NCBI GenBank assembly: GCA_037039685.1
Contig: JAWNGF010000004.1
Coordinates: 5,258,152 to 5,322,151, forward strand
Length of the DNA: 64,000 nt
Reading direction: 5' to 3'
Source of the DNA: Ceratobasidium sp. AG-K
Lineage: Eukaryota > Basidiomycota > Agaricomycetes > Cantharellales > Ceratobasidiaceae
Shown: piece by piece, positions 43,294 through 54,298 of the stretch
How positions within the stretch are numbered: position 1 is the stretch's first letter
Layout: every line of letters begins with the position of its first letter
Made by a program: the position numbers and the translations under genes
The notes under the pieces: model-generated
Databases searched by the model: none
Told to the model about the DNA's origin: nothing
What the model saw: the letters and a program-made list of their open reading frames with translations, nothing else

Positions 43294-46200
43294 ATGGAGA
43301 TGAGGTATGTTCGTCTCAAGAACACAGCGCCAGCAGGGGCAGAACACTGCTCGGATATGACTAACAGGGGGAACTGGCCTCTAGATCACCATATGAAGAC
43401 CAAGACCAGGCCCAGGAGTTGTCGACCTTGGGAGTATCAGCGTACCAGCGATTCGAGCGCACTGGGGCCATTGAAGATATTGACGAGGCGATCGAGTATT
43501 GGGGGGTAGCTGTTGCCCTATTACGCGGTTCCCAGACCGAATGGTGGGGTCTGCTCAACAATCTCGGGTGTGCATATAAGTCTCGATTTGGACGTCTGGG
43601 TCGGATTTGCGACTTGAGCAATGCCATCGAGTCCCAAGCACAGGCCGTTTCGCTCACTCCTGATGGCCATCCACACAAGCCAGCAACACTCAACAATCTC
43701 GGAGTTTCATACCAGACTCGATTTGGGCGTCTGGGCGAGCTCCCGGACCTGAACAAAGCCATCGAGTCCAAAGCACAGGCCGTTTCGCTCACTCCTGATG
43801 GCCATCCAGACAAGCCAGGATATCTCAACAACCTCGGTAACTCATACGAGACTCGATTCGGACGTCTGGGCGAGCTCCCGGACCTGAACAAAGCCATCGA
43901 GTCCCAAGCACAGGCCGTTTCGCTCACTCCTGATGGCCATCCACACAAGCCAGCAACACTCAACAATCTCGGAGTTTCATACCAGACTCGATTTGGGCGT
44001 CTGGGCGAGCTCCCGGACCTGAACAAAGCCATCGAGTCCAAAGCACAGGCCGTTTCGCTCACTCCTGATGGCCATCCAGACAAGCCAGGATATCTCAACA
44101 ACCTCGGTAACTCATACGAGACTCGATTCGGACGTCTGGGCGAGCTCCCGGACCTGAACAAAGCCATCGAGTCCAAAGCACAGGCCGTTTCGCTCACTCC
44201 TGATGGCCATCCAGACAAGCCAGGATATCTCAACAACCTCGGTAACTCATACGAGACTCGATTCGGACGTCTGGGCGAGCTCCCGGACCTGAACAAAGCC
44301 ATCGAGTCCCAAGCACAGGCCGTTTCGCTCACTCCTGATGGCCATCCACACAAGCCAGCAACACTCAACAATCTCGGAGTTTCATACCAGACTCGATTTG
44401 GGCGTCTGGGCGAGCTCCCGGACCTGAACAAAGCCATCGAGTCCAAAGCACAGGCCGTTTCGCTCACTCCTGATGGCCATCCACACAAGCCAGGATATCT
44501 CAACAATCTCGGAGTTTCATACCAGACTCGATTCCGGCGTCTGGGCGAGCTCCCGGACCTGAACAAAGCCATCGAGTCCCAAGCACAGGCTGTTTCGCTT
44601 ACTCCTGATGGCCATCCAGACAAGCCAGGAAGACTCAACAACCTCGGTAACTCATACGAGACTCGATTCGGGCGTCTGGGCGAGCTCCCGGACCTGAACA
44701 AAGCCATCGAGTCCCAAGCACAGGCCGTTTCGCTCACTCCTGATGGCCATCCACACAAGCCAGCAACACTCAACAACCTCGGTAACTCATACGAGACTCG
44801 ATTCGGGCGTCTGGGCGAGCTTCCGGACCTGAACAAAGCCATCGAGTCCCAAGCACAGGCCGTTTCGCTCACTCCTGATGGCCATCCAGACAAGCCAGGA
44901 TATCTCAACAACCTCGGTAACTCATACGAGACTCGATTCGGGCGTCTGGGCGAGCTCCCGGACCTGAACAAAGCCATCGAGTCCCAAGCACAGGCCGTTT
45001 CGCTCACTCCTGATGGCCATCCACACAAGCCAGCAACACTCAACAACCTCGGTAACTCATACGAGACTCGATTCGGGCGTCTGGGCGAGCTTCCGGACCT
45101 GAACAAAGCCATCGAGTCCCAAGCACAGGCCGTTTCGCTCACTCCTGATGGCCATCCAGACAAGCCAGGAAGACTCAACAACCTCGGTAACTCATACGAG
45201 ACTCGATTCGGGCGTCTGGGCGAGCTCCCGGACCTGAACAAAGCCATCGAGTCCCAAGCACAGGCCGTTTCGCTCACTCCTGATGGCCATCCACACAAGC
45301 CAGCAACACTCAACAATCTCGGAGTTTCATACCAGACTCGATTTGGGCGTCTGGGCGAGCTCCCGGACCTGAACAAAGCCATCGAGTCCAAAGCACAGGC
45401 CGTTTCGCTCACTCCTGATGGCCATCCAGACAAGCCAGGATATCTCAACAACCTCGGTAACTCATACGAGACTCGATTCGGACGTCTGGGCGAGCTCCCG
45501 GACCTGAACAAAGCCATCGAGTCCCAAGCACAGGCCGTTTCGCTCACTCCTGATGGCCATCCACACAAGCCAGGATATCTCAACAACCTCGGTAACTCAT
45601 ACGAGACTCGATTCGGGCGTCTGGGCGAGCTCCCGGACCTGAACAAAGCCATCGAGTCCCAAGCACAGGCCGTTTCGCTCACTCCTGATGGCCATCCAGA
45701 CAAGCCAGGATATCTCAACAACCTCGGTAACTCATACGAGACTCGATTCGGGCGTCTGGGCGAGCTCCCGGACCTGAACAAAGCCATCGAGTCCCAAGCA
45801 CAGGCCGTTTCGCTCACTCCTGATGGCCATCCACACAAGCCAGCAACACTCAACAACCTCGGTAACTCATACGAGACTCGATTCGGGCGTCTGGGCGAGC
45901 TTCCGGACCTGAACAAAGCCATCGAGTCCCAAGCACAGGCCGTTTCGCTCACTCCTGATGGCCATCCAGACAAGCCAGGAAGACTCAACAACCTCGGTAA
46001 CTCATACGAGACTCGATTCGGGCGTCTGGGCGAGCTCCCGGACCTGAACAAAGCCATCGAGTCCCAAGCACAGGCCGTTTCGCTCACTCCTGATGGCCAT
46101 CCACACAAGCCAGCAACACTCAACAATCTCGGAGTTTCATACCAGACTCGATTTGGGCGTCTGGGCGAGCTCCCGGACCTGAACAAAGCCATCGAGTCCA

Positions 46201-48691
46201 AAGCACAGGCCGTTTCGCTCACTCCTGATGGCCATCCAGACAAGCCAGGATATTTCAACAACCTCGGTAACTCATACGAGACTCGATTCGGACGTCTGGG
46301 CGAGCTCCCGGACCTGAACAAAGCCATCGAGTCCCAAGCACAGGCCGTTTCGCTCACTCCTGATGGCCATCCACACAAGCCAGGATATCTCAACAACCTC
46401 GGTAACTCATACGAGACTCGATTCGGGCGTCTGGGCGAGCTCCCGGACCTGAACAAAGCCATCGAGTCCCAAGCACAGGCCGTTTCGCTCACTCCTGATG
46501 GCCATCCACACAAGCCAGGATATCTCAACAACCTCGGTAACTCATACGAGACTCGATTCGGGCGTCTGGGCGAGCTCCCGGACCTGAACAAAGCCATCGA
46601 GTCCCAAGCACAGGCCGTTTCGCTCACTCCTGATGGCCATCCAGACAAGCCAGGATATCTCAACAACCTCGGTAACTCATACGAGACCCGATTCGGGCGT
46701 CTGGGCGAGCTCCCGGACCTGAACAAAGCCATCGAGTCCCAAGCACAGGCCGTTTCGCTCACTCCTGATGGCCATCCACACAAGCCAGCAACACTCAACA
46801 ACCTCGGAGTTTCATACCAGACTCGATTCCGGCGTCTGGGCGAGCTCCCGGACCTGAACAAAGCCATCGAGTCCAAAGCACAGGCCGTTTCGCTCACTCC
46901 TGATGGCCATCCAGACAAGCCAGGAACACTCAACAACCTCGGTAACTCATACGAGACTCGATTCAGGCTTCTCAACCAGTCTTTAGACCTGCAGTCTGCC
47001 GCTTCATCGTTTAACACAGCTTCACATTCACTCACAGGGCCTCCGTCCGTTCGATTCAACGCGTGCCAACGATGGGCTAAACTCTCCTCCTACGACGCCA
47101 TGCCCTCTCCCCTGCCTGCATATCAGCAGGCTATGTCTCTCATCCCACAGCTCATCTGGATTGGCACCACCATTACTCGCCGTTATGAGCTCGTTGCAGA
47201 AGTAAGCAGCTTTGCCACTGAAGCTGCATCACACGCAATTTCCACTGGTGCGTACGACCGAGCTCTTGAGTGGCTGGAAGCAGGTCGGTCCATTGTTTGG
47301 GGTCAGATCGCTCAACTTCGCACGCCTTTCGAACGCCTTTCCCGTTACGACTCAAAGCTCGCCGAAGACCTTGTCAGTATTGGTAGCCAGCTCGAGCATG
47401 CAGGATCCCGATCATCTCCGTCCTTAATTCCTGTGACAAGTGAACTTGACTTGGGCCAGGAAGCTAGCACACACATACAGCTGGCTCTCGAGTGGGATAG
47501 CCTCCTGGAGAAGGTTCGATCGATGCCAGGATTCGAAGATTTCTTGCGTCCTCCGATGGCGGTTCGGCTGCTGAGTGCTGCCAAAGCTCACCCCATTGCA
47601 GTCATCAACTTGCATGGGTCTCGTTGTGATGCGTTGATACTTCATCCTAACAATGACACTATCTCCCATGTTGCCCTCCCACACTTCTCTTCCGAACAAG
47701 CAATCTCAGCTCGCCACAATGTGTTTGATCAGGTGCGGGACCGAAGACCCGGACCTCGGCTAAACCCGCTGGGATCCCTCCAGAGCTCACTAGAGAGCCT
47801 ATGGTCCGGCGTGGTGGGGCCAGTGCTTGGCTTTCTTGGATACACGGTACGTATAACATGCAGATCATCCGCCAGGGACTTACCTCATCGTCGGCTACAC
47901 AGCGCGAATTGCCAGCTGATCAGCTACCTCACATCACTTGGTGTACATCGGGTCTGCTCTCATTTCTTCCACTCCACGCGGCTCGTCCTAGCCGCGACCT
48001 CTCACAGCCCAGCACATTCGACTTGGCGATCTCGTCGTATACCCCAACCCTCAGCGCTTTGATCTCGAGCCAGTCATCCGACTTGAGCTCTACCTGCGGA
48101 ATACTCGCTGTAGGTCAAGAGAATACACCCCGCTTGAACAGTCTACCATGCATTACAAAAGAGCTCGCTGTTATCCATGAGCATGCTTGCTCCGAGTATT
48201 ATCTCCAACTTGAGGATGACGAAGCGACTGTTGAACAAGTGCTGGACGCGATGGACCAGTTCAGCTGGGTTCACATGGCATGTCATGGTAGCCAGGATAT
48301 ATATGATCCCATGAAGAGTGCCTTTCACCTTCACGACGGCAACCTCACGCTCGCAGCCATCACCAAGCGGTCGTTCACGAACAAGGGTCTTGCGTTTCTC
48401 TCAGCTTGCCAAACTGCCACAGGGGACAAGAATATGCCAGATGAGGCCGTGCACCTCGCTGCAGGGATGCTGATGGCAGGATACCCGAGTGTGATTGGCA
48501 CAATGTGGAGTATAGCTGACGAAGATGGGCCGGAAGTAGCCGATCTAGTATATGCGGAGCTGCTGAAGGACGGAAAGATGGATCATACAAAGTCAGCGAG
48601 GGCGTTGCATCAAGCCTTAGCCCAGTTACGGGAAAAAGTGGGAAAGGAGGACATAACGCGATGGGCACCGTTCATACATATTGGGTGTTAA
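43294..48691 (+). CDS. TPR-CHAT protein (tetratricopeptide array with caspase-like CHAT domain)
   Basis: Three exons: 43294-43304, 43385-47846, 47903-48691, giving 1753 residues. The tiny first exon is chosen because ATGGAGATGAG followed by GTATGT, a GACTAAC branch site and CTCTAG joins in frame to the long open frame. Residues about 105-1229 are 25 near-identical 45-residue TPR-like units. A helical region and a C-terminal CHAT domain follow. Likely catalytic residues are His1619 (HMACHG) and Cys1660 (LSACQT). CHAT proteases are relatives of caspases and separase. TPR-CHAT proteins in other organisms act in immune or cell-death switches, so a self/non-self role is possible, but nothing here proves it. 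Confidence 0.9.
43608..46982 (+). repeat. 25 tandem 135-bp coding repeats
   Basis: Each unit encodes 45 residues around the core DLNKAIES, AQAVSLTPDGHP, LNNLG and TRFGRLGEL. Units vary at few sites: SQ/SK, HPHKP/HPDKP, GY/AT/GR, VSYQ/NSYE. The same variant combinations recur six units apart (810 bp) in the second half, showing block duplication. The near identity extends to third codon positions, which indicates recent expansion or gene conversion. Confidence 0.95.
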
Positions 48692-50247
48692 GTTGACTCT
48701 GGCCTGCTCGCTCTGAAGTTGCTTGGTGCACAGGATGTTGTTTGATGTGTGAAATGAGTAGTTTACCCCTGGTGGAGTTATGAGAACATGTGTGTTTGTA
48801 TATGCTGCTGGACGCAAATATCAGATTTATTTACCCAAAGTGGGAGGCATATTGCGGGCTCATCTAACCCCGGCTGACTCTGTTCGCTGTCACCAAGATA
48901 TCAATCACATCCGATATCAATCACATCCATGGCTAAAACGAGTGTCAATCATTTAGCTCCATTTTGATGGCCCTGTCACGGCTCCGGCCAACCCAACCAG
49001 AGGCAGCGATATAATTACACCTAATCCAACCAAAGCCACCACTCCGAGAGAACTCTAATCCTTGGCTCGATCCCCATCCGACCCATTTGCTACGTTACCC
49101 AGCGCGATTGTCACAACTTCCCCGGCTCCGTGAAGCGTATGAAACACCCAATCTCCTCGTCAATCATCGGGTCCGTTGTGCTTGTCACGATACCCCACAC
49201 GGTCCGGGAAACACCACCACTGCGTGGTAGTCCCTTGAACCCTGTACGCTTCAAGTTGGAGACGCCAAATGAGGATGGGGTCATGTGGCGTATTATGAGG
49301 AGCAATTACTCCTCCGACGGTTCACAGCAGGGCAACATGGCGGGGTGTGCCGCGGCAGGCTGAAAGCTCGCATCGGACGCCCGTGCGCCGCCGATGTGTG
49401 GCTGCGATCGCCGTGGGGAGGCCGTCTCACTTGAGCGGTCGTGCGCAATCAGAAGGAGAGGGGACGATCGTGTGTCGAGGACGGGATATGGAATTTACGA
49501 GAGGCTCGGCGTGTCCCGCCAGGTAAGTCTAAATCGCAAGTGGGGCGGGTATGTCGGGGAGAAGCACCCTGACCGACAGTGTCAGCGAATACGGGGTTAA
49601 ATCAGTGGATGGCGACTTCTTCGGATCAAATGAGTCACTTCCTTGACGTCTATCTATCGGTCGGCGCTCATGTCGACCACGTGGGAATGGATGCGCCTTC
49701 AGGGGAGTGGGACTACCGTGAGACGCAGACGGGACTGCCACCTCAGGGCTCGAATGGGGAGGAATCGGCTAGCCTTTGGGTCCATGGAGCAGAGGGTTAA
49801 GTACCGATCGTATGAGAGGCGGAAGGGGCCGACAAAATGTTGGACAAGCTCGTAGAATGACGGTTCTATGATACCAGGTCATGTAAGTTCGTGACACAGG
49901 GCGTGAGCGAAGTATGCCCGGGTTCGATACTCACGGGCCGACCACGCGAACGGTAAGCGCTCGATTCCTGGAGCTCGTAGTTGTGGAAACACCATCGGGG
50001 ATTAGCAGAGTTTGCTGGAACACGAGGATAGGTAAAGAACCCGCCCCGGTCGAGCTGAGGAGCAATCCTCCCTATTCACTTCTTTGGTCCAGCCGGTGAT
50101 GGGCTCGGCATTTATCGCGACGTTGTGATCTGAGTCCCAGTGCATGGTTCCGATCACACAGTGTAGACGATGGCGAGCAGTACCTCGGTTTTCCCGGCGA
50201 TCAGATCCTGTGCTACACAACTCAAGTTCAGCATTCGCAAGAGCGCC
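48692..50247. repeat. Left copy of a direct segmental duplication (non-coding part)
   Basis: From about 48860 this matches about 61930-63365 in the same orientation. Shared landmarks include GACTCTGTTCGCTGTCAC, ACGATATAATTACACC-type sequence, CGATACCCCACACGGTCCGG, GGTAGTCCCTTGAACCCTGT, GACAGTGTC and CGGTCGGCGCTCATGTC. The copies are clearly diverged. I see no gene in it. By its right-hand counterpart it is the promoter region of the gene starting at 63371. Confidence 0.8.
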
Positions 50248-50545
50248 ATGCCCAACGCAGGTCCCACTTACCCCGAACAACGGCGTACGCAATCGACGCA
50301 AATGGTATCACCAACTCCGTACTACGGAGCGCACAGGAGGTTCGTGGCAGTGTTCAACGATCGCTTCAACTCGTGGGAGGTAATGTGCTTGGGTGGAACT
50401 TGGTGAGCGTCGTGCGGGTGATGATCGAACTCGCGATCGGAGCCAATGCGGAAAAGACCCTGAATCCGGTTCTTCGCAGTCGAAGCGCCCAGACAGGGTT
50501 GTGATCCTCGCTCTCATCCTCGTTTATCGTCACCCCCCATGTCAC
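50248..50545 (+). pseudogene. Truncated duplicate of the gene at 63371
   Basis: The ATG at 50248 and following sequence match the start of the gene at 63371, including the stretches encoding PTPYY and the sequence CGCTTCAACTCGTGGG. About 180 bp of the middle of exon 1 is missing. The splice donor (GTGAGCGTCG) and acceptor (TTCGCAG) of its first intron are still recognisable. Similarity ends near the second ATG at 50539 (ATGTCACAA; counterpart ATGTCGCAA at 63873). It is a broken 5' fragment left upstream of the anillin-like gene. Confidence 0.75.
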
Positions 50546-50569
50546 AATTTCCCAAAGGCTGTGGATCCT

Positions 50570-53500
50570 ATGGAAGCTCGATGGGAGGAGCGGGCAAAGG
50601 AGGCTGGTCGGGAAGATGAAGATGAAGAGAAGAGGCGCGTCGGGAAGAGCAAGCCAGGCTTCGGGAAGAGGAAGAGGAGCTTGCGCGACTGGAGGAACAA
50701 GCGCGTCGAGAAGAGGAGGAATGTGCTCGAATCGAGGAAGCCAGGCGGTTGGAGGCCGAGGAGCATTTAAGGTCGATGGCCGAGGTTGTTGTCCACCATT
50801 CTGGTTCGGCGGCTATTGTGAATCATACCGGCGGCCGCCCTGAGGTTGTTGTCCATCATTCCGGGAATGGAATGGTCGAGAGCGTGTATTCGCGCGAAGG
50901 GCACGAGGGAGATGGTGAGTCTTCAAGCTACCCTTTGGAGTCCATCACCGATCATTGGCAGCCTCGATCGACCAAGGCGTCGCGGTTCACCACTCTGGGC
51001 ACAGCGCAGTCCAGATCTACGACGAGCGCTCGCCACATCTAAGCGTCGCCGACGTGTCCATGGCCAACGGCATGTCATTCGCCAGCCTCGTCTCGTTTGA
51101 CAGCATCATCAGCCGGAGCGGGATGGGCGCGAGTCGGATTGGGTTCGGGAGCAGCAGCGGACCGGGCGATCATGGACAGATCGAAGAGGAAGAGGAGGAT
51201 TCCGAACTCATGGGCGGCAAGATATTGTCTGGGTTGGACGAGGTCGTGATCAAGAGCGAGGAGGTGTCTGTCGACCTTGGGGATACCTCTCACATCGAAG
51301 AGGACAGTCCACGGCGATCCACTCGCGACGAACCAGCCAGCCCCAATGTGCGTCACTCGGCCCATCTCGATTCGCGTCCGTATACGCCCCGTCACCTCGC
51401 TCCAACCCTCGAGACGCGTCATTCTTCGCCCAACCTCAGTGGACGTCTTATGGAACCCCAGTTTACGGACGGGAGCGTCAGCAGTCGGGCGCCGAGGATT
51501 TCAAGGGACGATGTGTTGCGCAAGTTGATGGATCGAAGGACTGGGGGTAGTCTTACACCCACGGGACGTGCGAGTCCGAGAGAGGAGAGTCCGGTTCCAG
51601 AGGGTCGGTCCATCAATGGTGGGTCCTATGTTATTTTGCTAGGATTTAGCTGACGATTTGTAGGTCCCCGTATGAGTGGCTCCAGGATCGATATTGAGCG
51701 ATTGATGGCGGGTGTGGCTCGAGGATTTGCAGACCTTTCTGGCGAGGGAAGCAGTATGGGATTCAACCCCGCCGACGAGTCGCATTCGTCGCTTCCCTAT
51801 CGAAAGCAGATTGAAGAGGAAGAAGAAGAAGAGGAAACCGAACCAGAGCCCGAACCCCGACGCGAGCCCGTGCGGGTCGTGCTTCCCCGCGCGCCGATGC
51901 AATCTGCTACCGACTCGGTCGCGTCGTCTGGCGAGACCGAGACCGAAATCGAAGAAGCGATCACCCCTCCCATCGGACGATCGCTCATCCCCACACCCCG
52001 CGCACTCGAACCCGACCGCCGATCGAGTGCATACGACTCACCCAGCCAACAATCGAGCATGTACGAAACGAGCAGCCAACGCTGGAGCGCCTACGAGCCC
52101 AAACGGCTGAGCGTGCTCGACCCCGGGCGGGCGAGCAATATCATGAACGAGCGCCCGACGTCGTACATGAGCGTCACGAGCACGTCTTCCAAGCCTGAGA
52201 TGAGCGGAAAGGAAAAGATCAAGGCGCACGAGGAGATGATTCTCCAAAAGCGTCGCGAGCTACGGGGTGGGCCTAGTCGTACGGCGAGGAGGCGGAGTAA
52301 GAGTGTTAGCGAGGTGGTAGTGAGTTGCTTGGTTTCTACTGGGATTGAGCTGATTGGTTGTAGGTGATCGGTGACAAGCTTGATTTGTTGGATGTCCCTG
52401 TGGACAACGAGGAACTCGCGCTGGAGGATTCGTTCAACGAGCAGATTCGGAAGATTCATGATCAGGATGAGGTGAGTGGCTGGCCGATGGTGGTAGGCGA
52501 GGCTAATCGGGACGCAGGGACGAACGTATCATTTGCGCGAGCCGAATCGCACGATTCATGCTGATGACAAGGTTGCCCACCATCGTCGCGCTGGTGATGT
52601 TGATAACGGAAAGGCATGGCGAACTGTGCGTCGACCTTCGGATATGGTGAGTCAAAATGGGGTCCTGGATTCGTGGTTCTCATATTGTGACAGAACGAGT
52701 ACGCGAAAGAGATTCAGGAAATTCGGGCTCAAGCTGGCACGACCAAGGCTCATGGCAAGGTCTTTGTCAAAGGTAGGGCGAACCGATATTGTTTTGGAAT
52801 TCTACTAATGCCGGTTTCTAGTTCAATGCTTGCAAAAGCTTTGTGTGCCAATACCCCAGCACCCGACGTACTTCACCTGCACGCTCAATAACGGAATTCA
52901 TTTCGTCACGACTCCTGAGTGCCGACTCGAGCCCAATGCGATGATTGATCAAGAGTTCGAGCTGTGAGAGTCTGTTTGGATCATTTTGGTCCAAGCTAAT
53001 AATTTCGTAGAATCGAACACGGCAAACTCGCGTTTTCGCTCACGATCAAAGTCCGCAAAGACGAGCATATCGTCAACCAGATCCGACGTATGTTTGCCCC
53101 CCCTCCCCAGCAATTCATGCCTGCTCCACCCCCAAAACAAGGCGGCTTCCGTAGCCTTTTCAGCAGCACGCCCAAAAAGCAGCCCAAGCGTGCTCTGTTG
53201 CGCCGCCCCGACCCCGTCACCGAGGATCATCTCGTGCGGTACATGAAGGCCGACGGAGCCATCGGGCGAGCCTACATCAACTTTAGGGATATCGTCCAGC
53301 GATGCGACACCCGACTGTTCGAGACGAGTTATCCCTTGATTGGCGAATGGTCTGAAGATTCGGTTCGTGGTGGGGCCGGCGGGATACCCAGCTCGATGAT
53401 GTCTGGTCACATGTCTCAGCGACCGATCGGCGAGTTGGTTCTGCACATCTTTAGGCTACCTCCGTTGCCTGGTGTTCCTCCCGAGACGCGTCTACAGCCG

Positions 53501-54189
53501 TTGGAGGAATGCCATCGAGGGTTAAGCGCTGTTGCGTGGCACAAGAAGATCTATTACCAGGGGATCTTGACCCAGAATGGCGGTGACATCTTGGTAAGCC
53601 TTAGCCATTTATTCTTGGAATATACTCTAACCATATCGCTAGACCTGGCGACGAAGGCAGTTTAGGATCATCGGTTCCAACCTAGTTGCCTATAATGACT
53701 TGACCGGCAAAGCCATGGCTACCATCAATCTCCAGCGGGCTCTGGCTGTCGAGGATGATCAACAACCTTTGCCTGCTGGTGCGGTTCCTGGTCGACGTCA
53801 GAGTGACAAATCGGATGCGTTCTTTGTAGACAAGCGCTGCTTCCGGTTACTATTTGGCAAGGACGATGATATTGCGTTCTACGCTGATACACCCGAGGAA
53901 AAGGCCGAATGGTGAGTCTCAGCGACGGCTACATAGCACAGGTGTTAATTGCATATTTAGGCTGCGTATCCTTCGTGCCTTGGTTGGAAACATCCCACCC
54001 CATCCTCTTTGGGCAGAGTTGGTCTGGCAACGACACGAGCAAGCTGCGGCTGCACAGGCGTTGGCTCAGCAACAAGCTCAAGCCCAGGCCAACTCTGCAA
54101 GCCCAGGCGCTCAACCCGGCCAAACCCCACCGCCTCCACCCAAACCCGAGCCCCAAGTACCTCCTCCACGACCACAGGCATGGCGATAG
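50570..54189 (+). CDS. bud4: Anillin/Bud4-like protein with C-terminal PH domain
   Basis: Exons after the uncertain start: to 50914, 50962-51618, 51664-52316, 52364-52471, 52518-52646, 52694-52772, 52822-52963, 53011-53593, 53643-53911, 53961-54189. The order is a Glu/Arg-rich coiled coil, a long Ser/Glu-rich disordered region, an anillin-homology region (FVK, VQCLQKLCVPIPQHPTYFTC, QEFEL, KLAFSLTIKVRKDE) and a PH domain (YYQGILTQNGG, TWRRRQFRIIGSNLVAYNDL, PEEKAEWLRILRALVG). The tail is Gln/Ala/Pro-rich. In yeasts this family organises septins and the division site at the cell cortex. The 5' end is unclear: the coiled coil changes frame near 50620 and abuts the duplicated segment, so an N-terminal part may be lost or an intron missed. 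Confidence 0.85.
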
Positions 54190-54298
54190 GGGCGGTCTGA
54201 ACTGAAATATTTCGAGTGCTTTTTTGTTCTGTCACTATTTTCATTTGGTTCTCCTCCATCTGATATCATGTATTTTATATAGGCGATGTCCATACACA

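Noticed and set aside
43608..46982. CRISPR-like or satellite interpretation of the regular repeats
   Set aside because: The 135-bp period is an exact multiple of codons, lies in an open frame and encodes TPR-like units; there are no unique spacers.
43361..47059. A 1232-codon open frame on the minus strand across the TPR repeats
   Set aside because: It is the reverse-complement shadow of 25 near-identical coding units; a 135-bp unit without a stop in one antisense frame stays open through every copy.
49915..49950. GGGTTCGAT motif resembling a tRNA B-box, repeated near 63005
   Set aside because: The flanking bases do not form a T-stem; it is just part of the segmental duplication.
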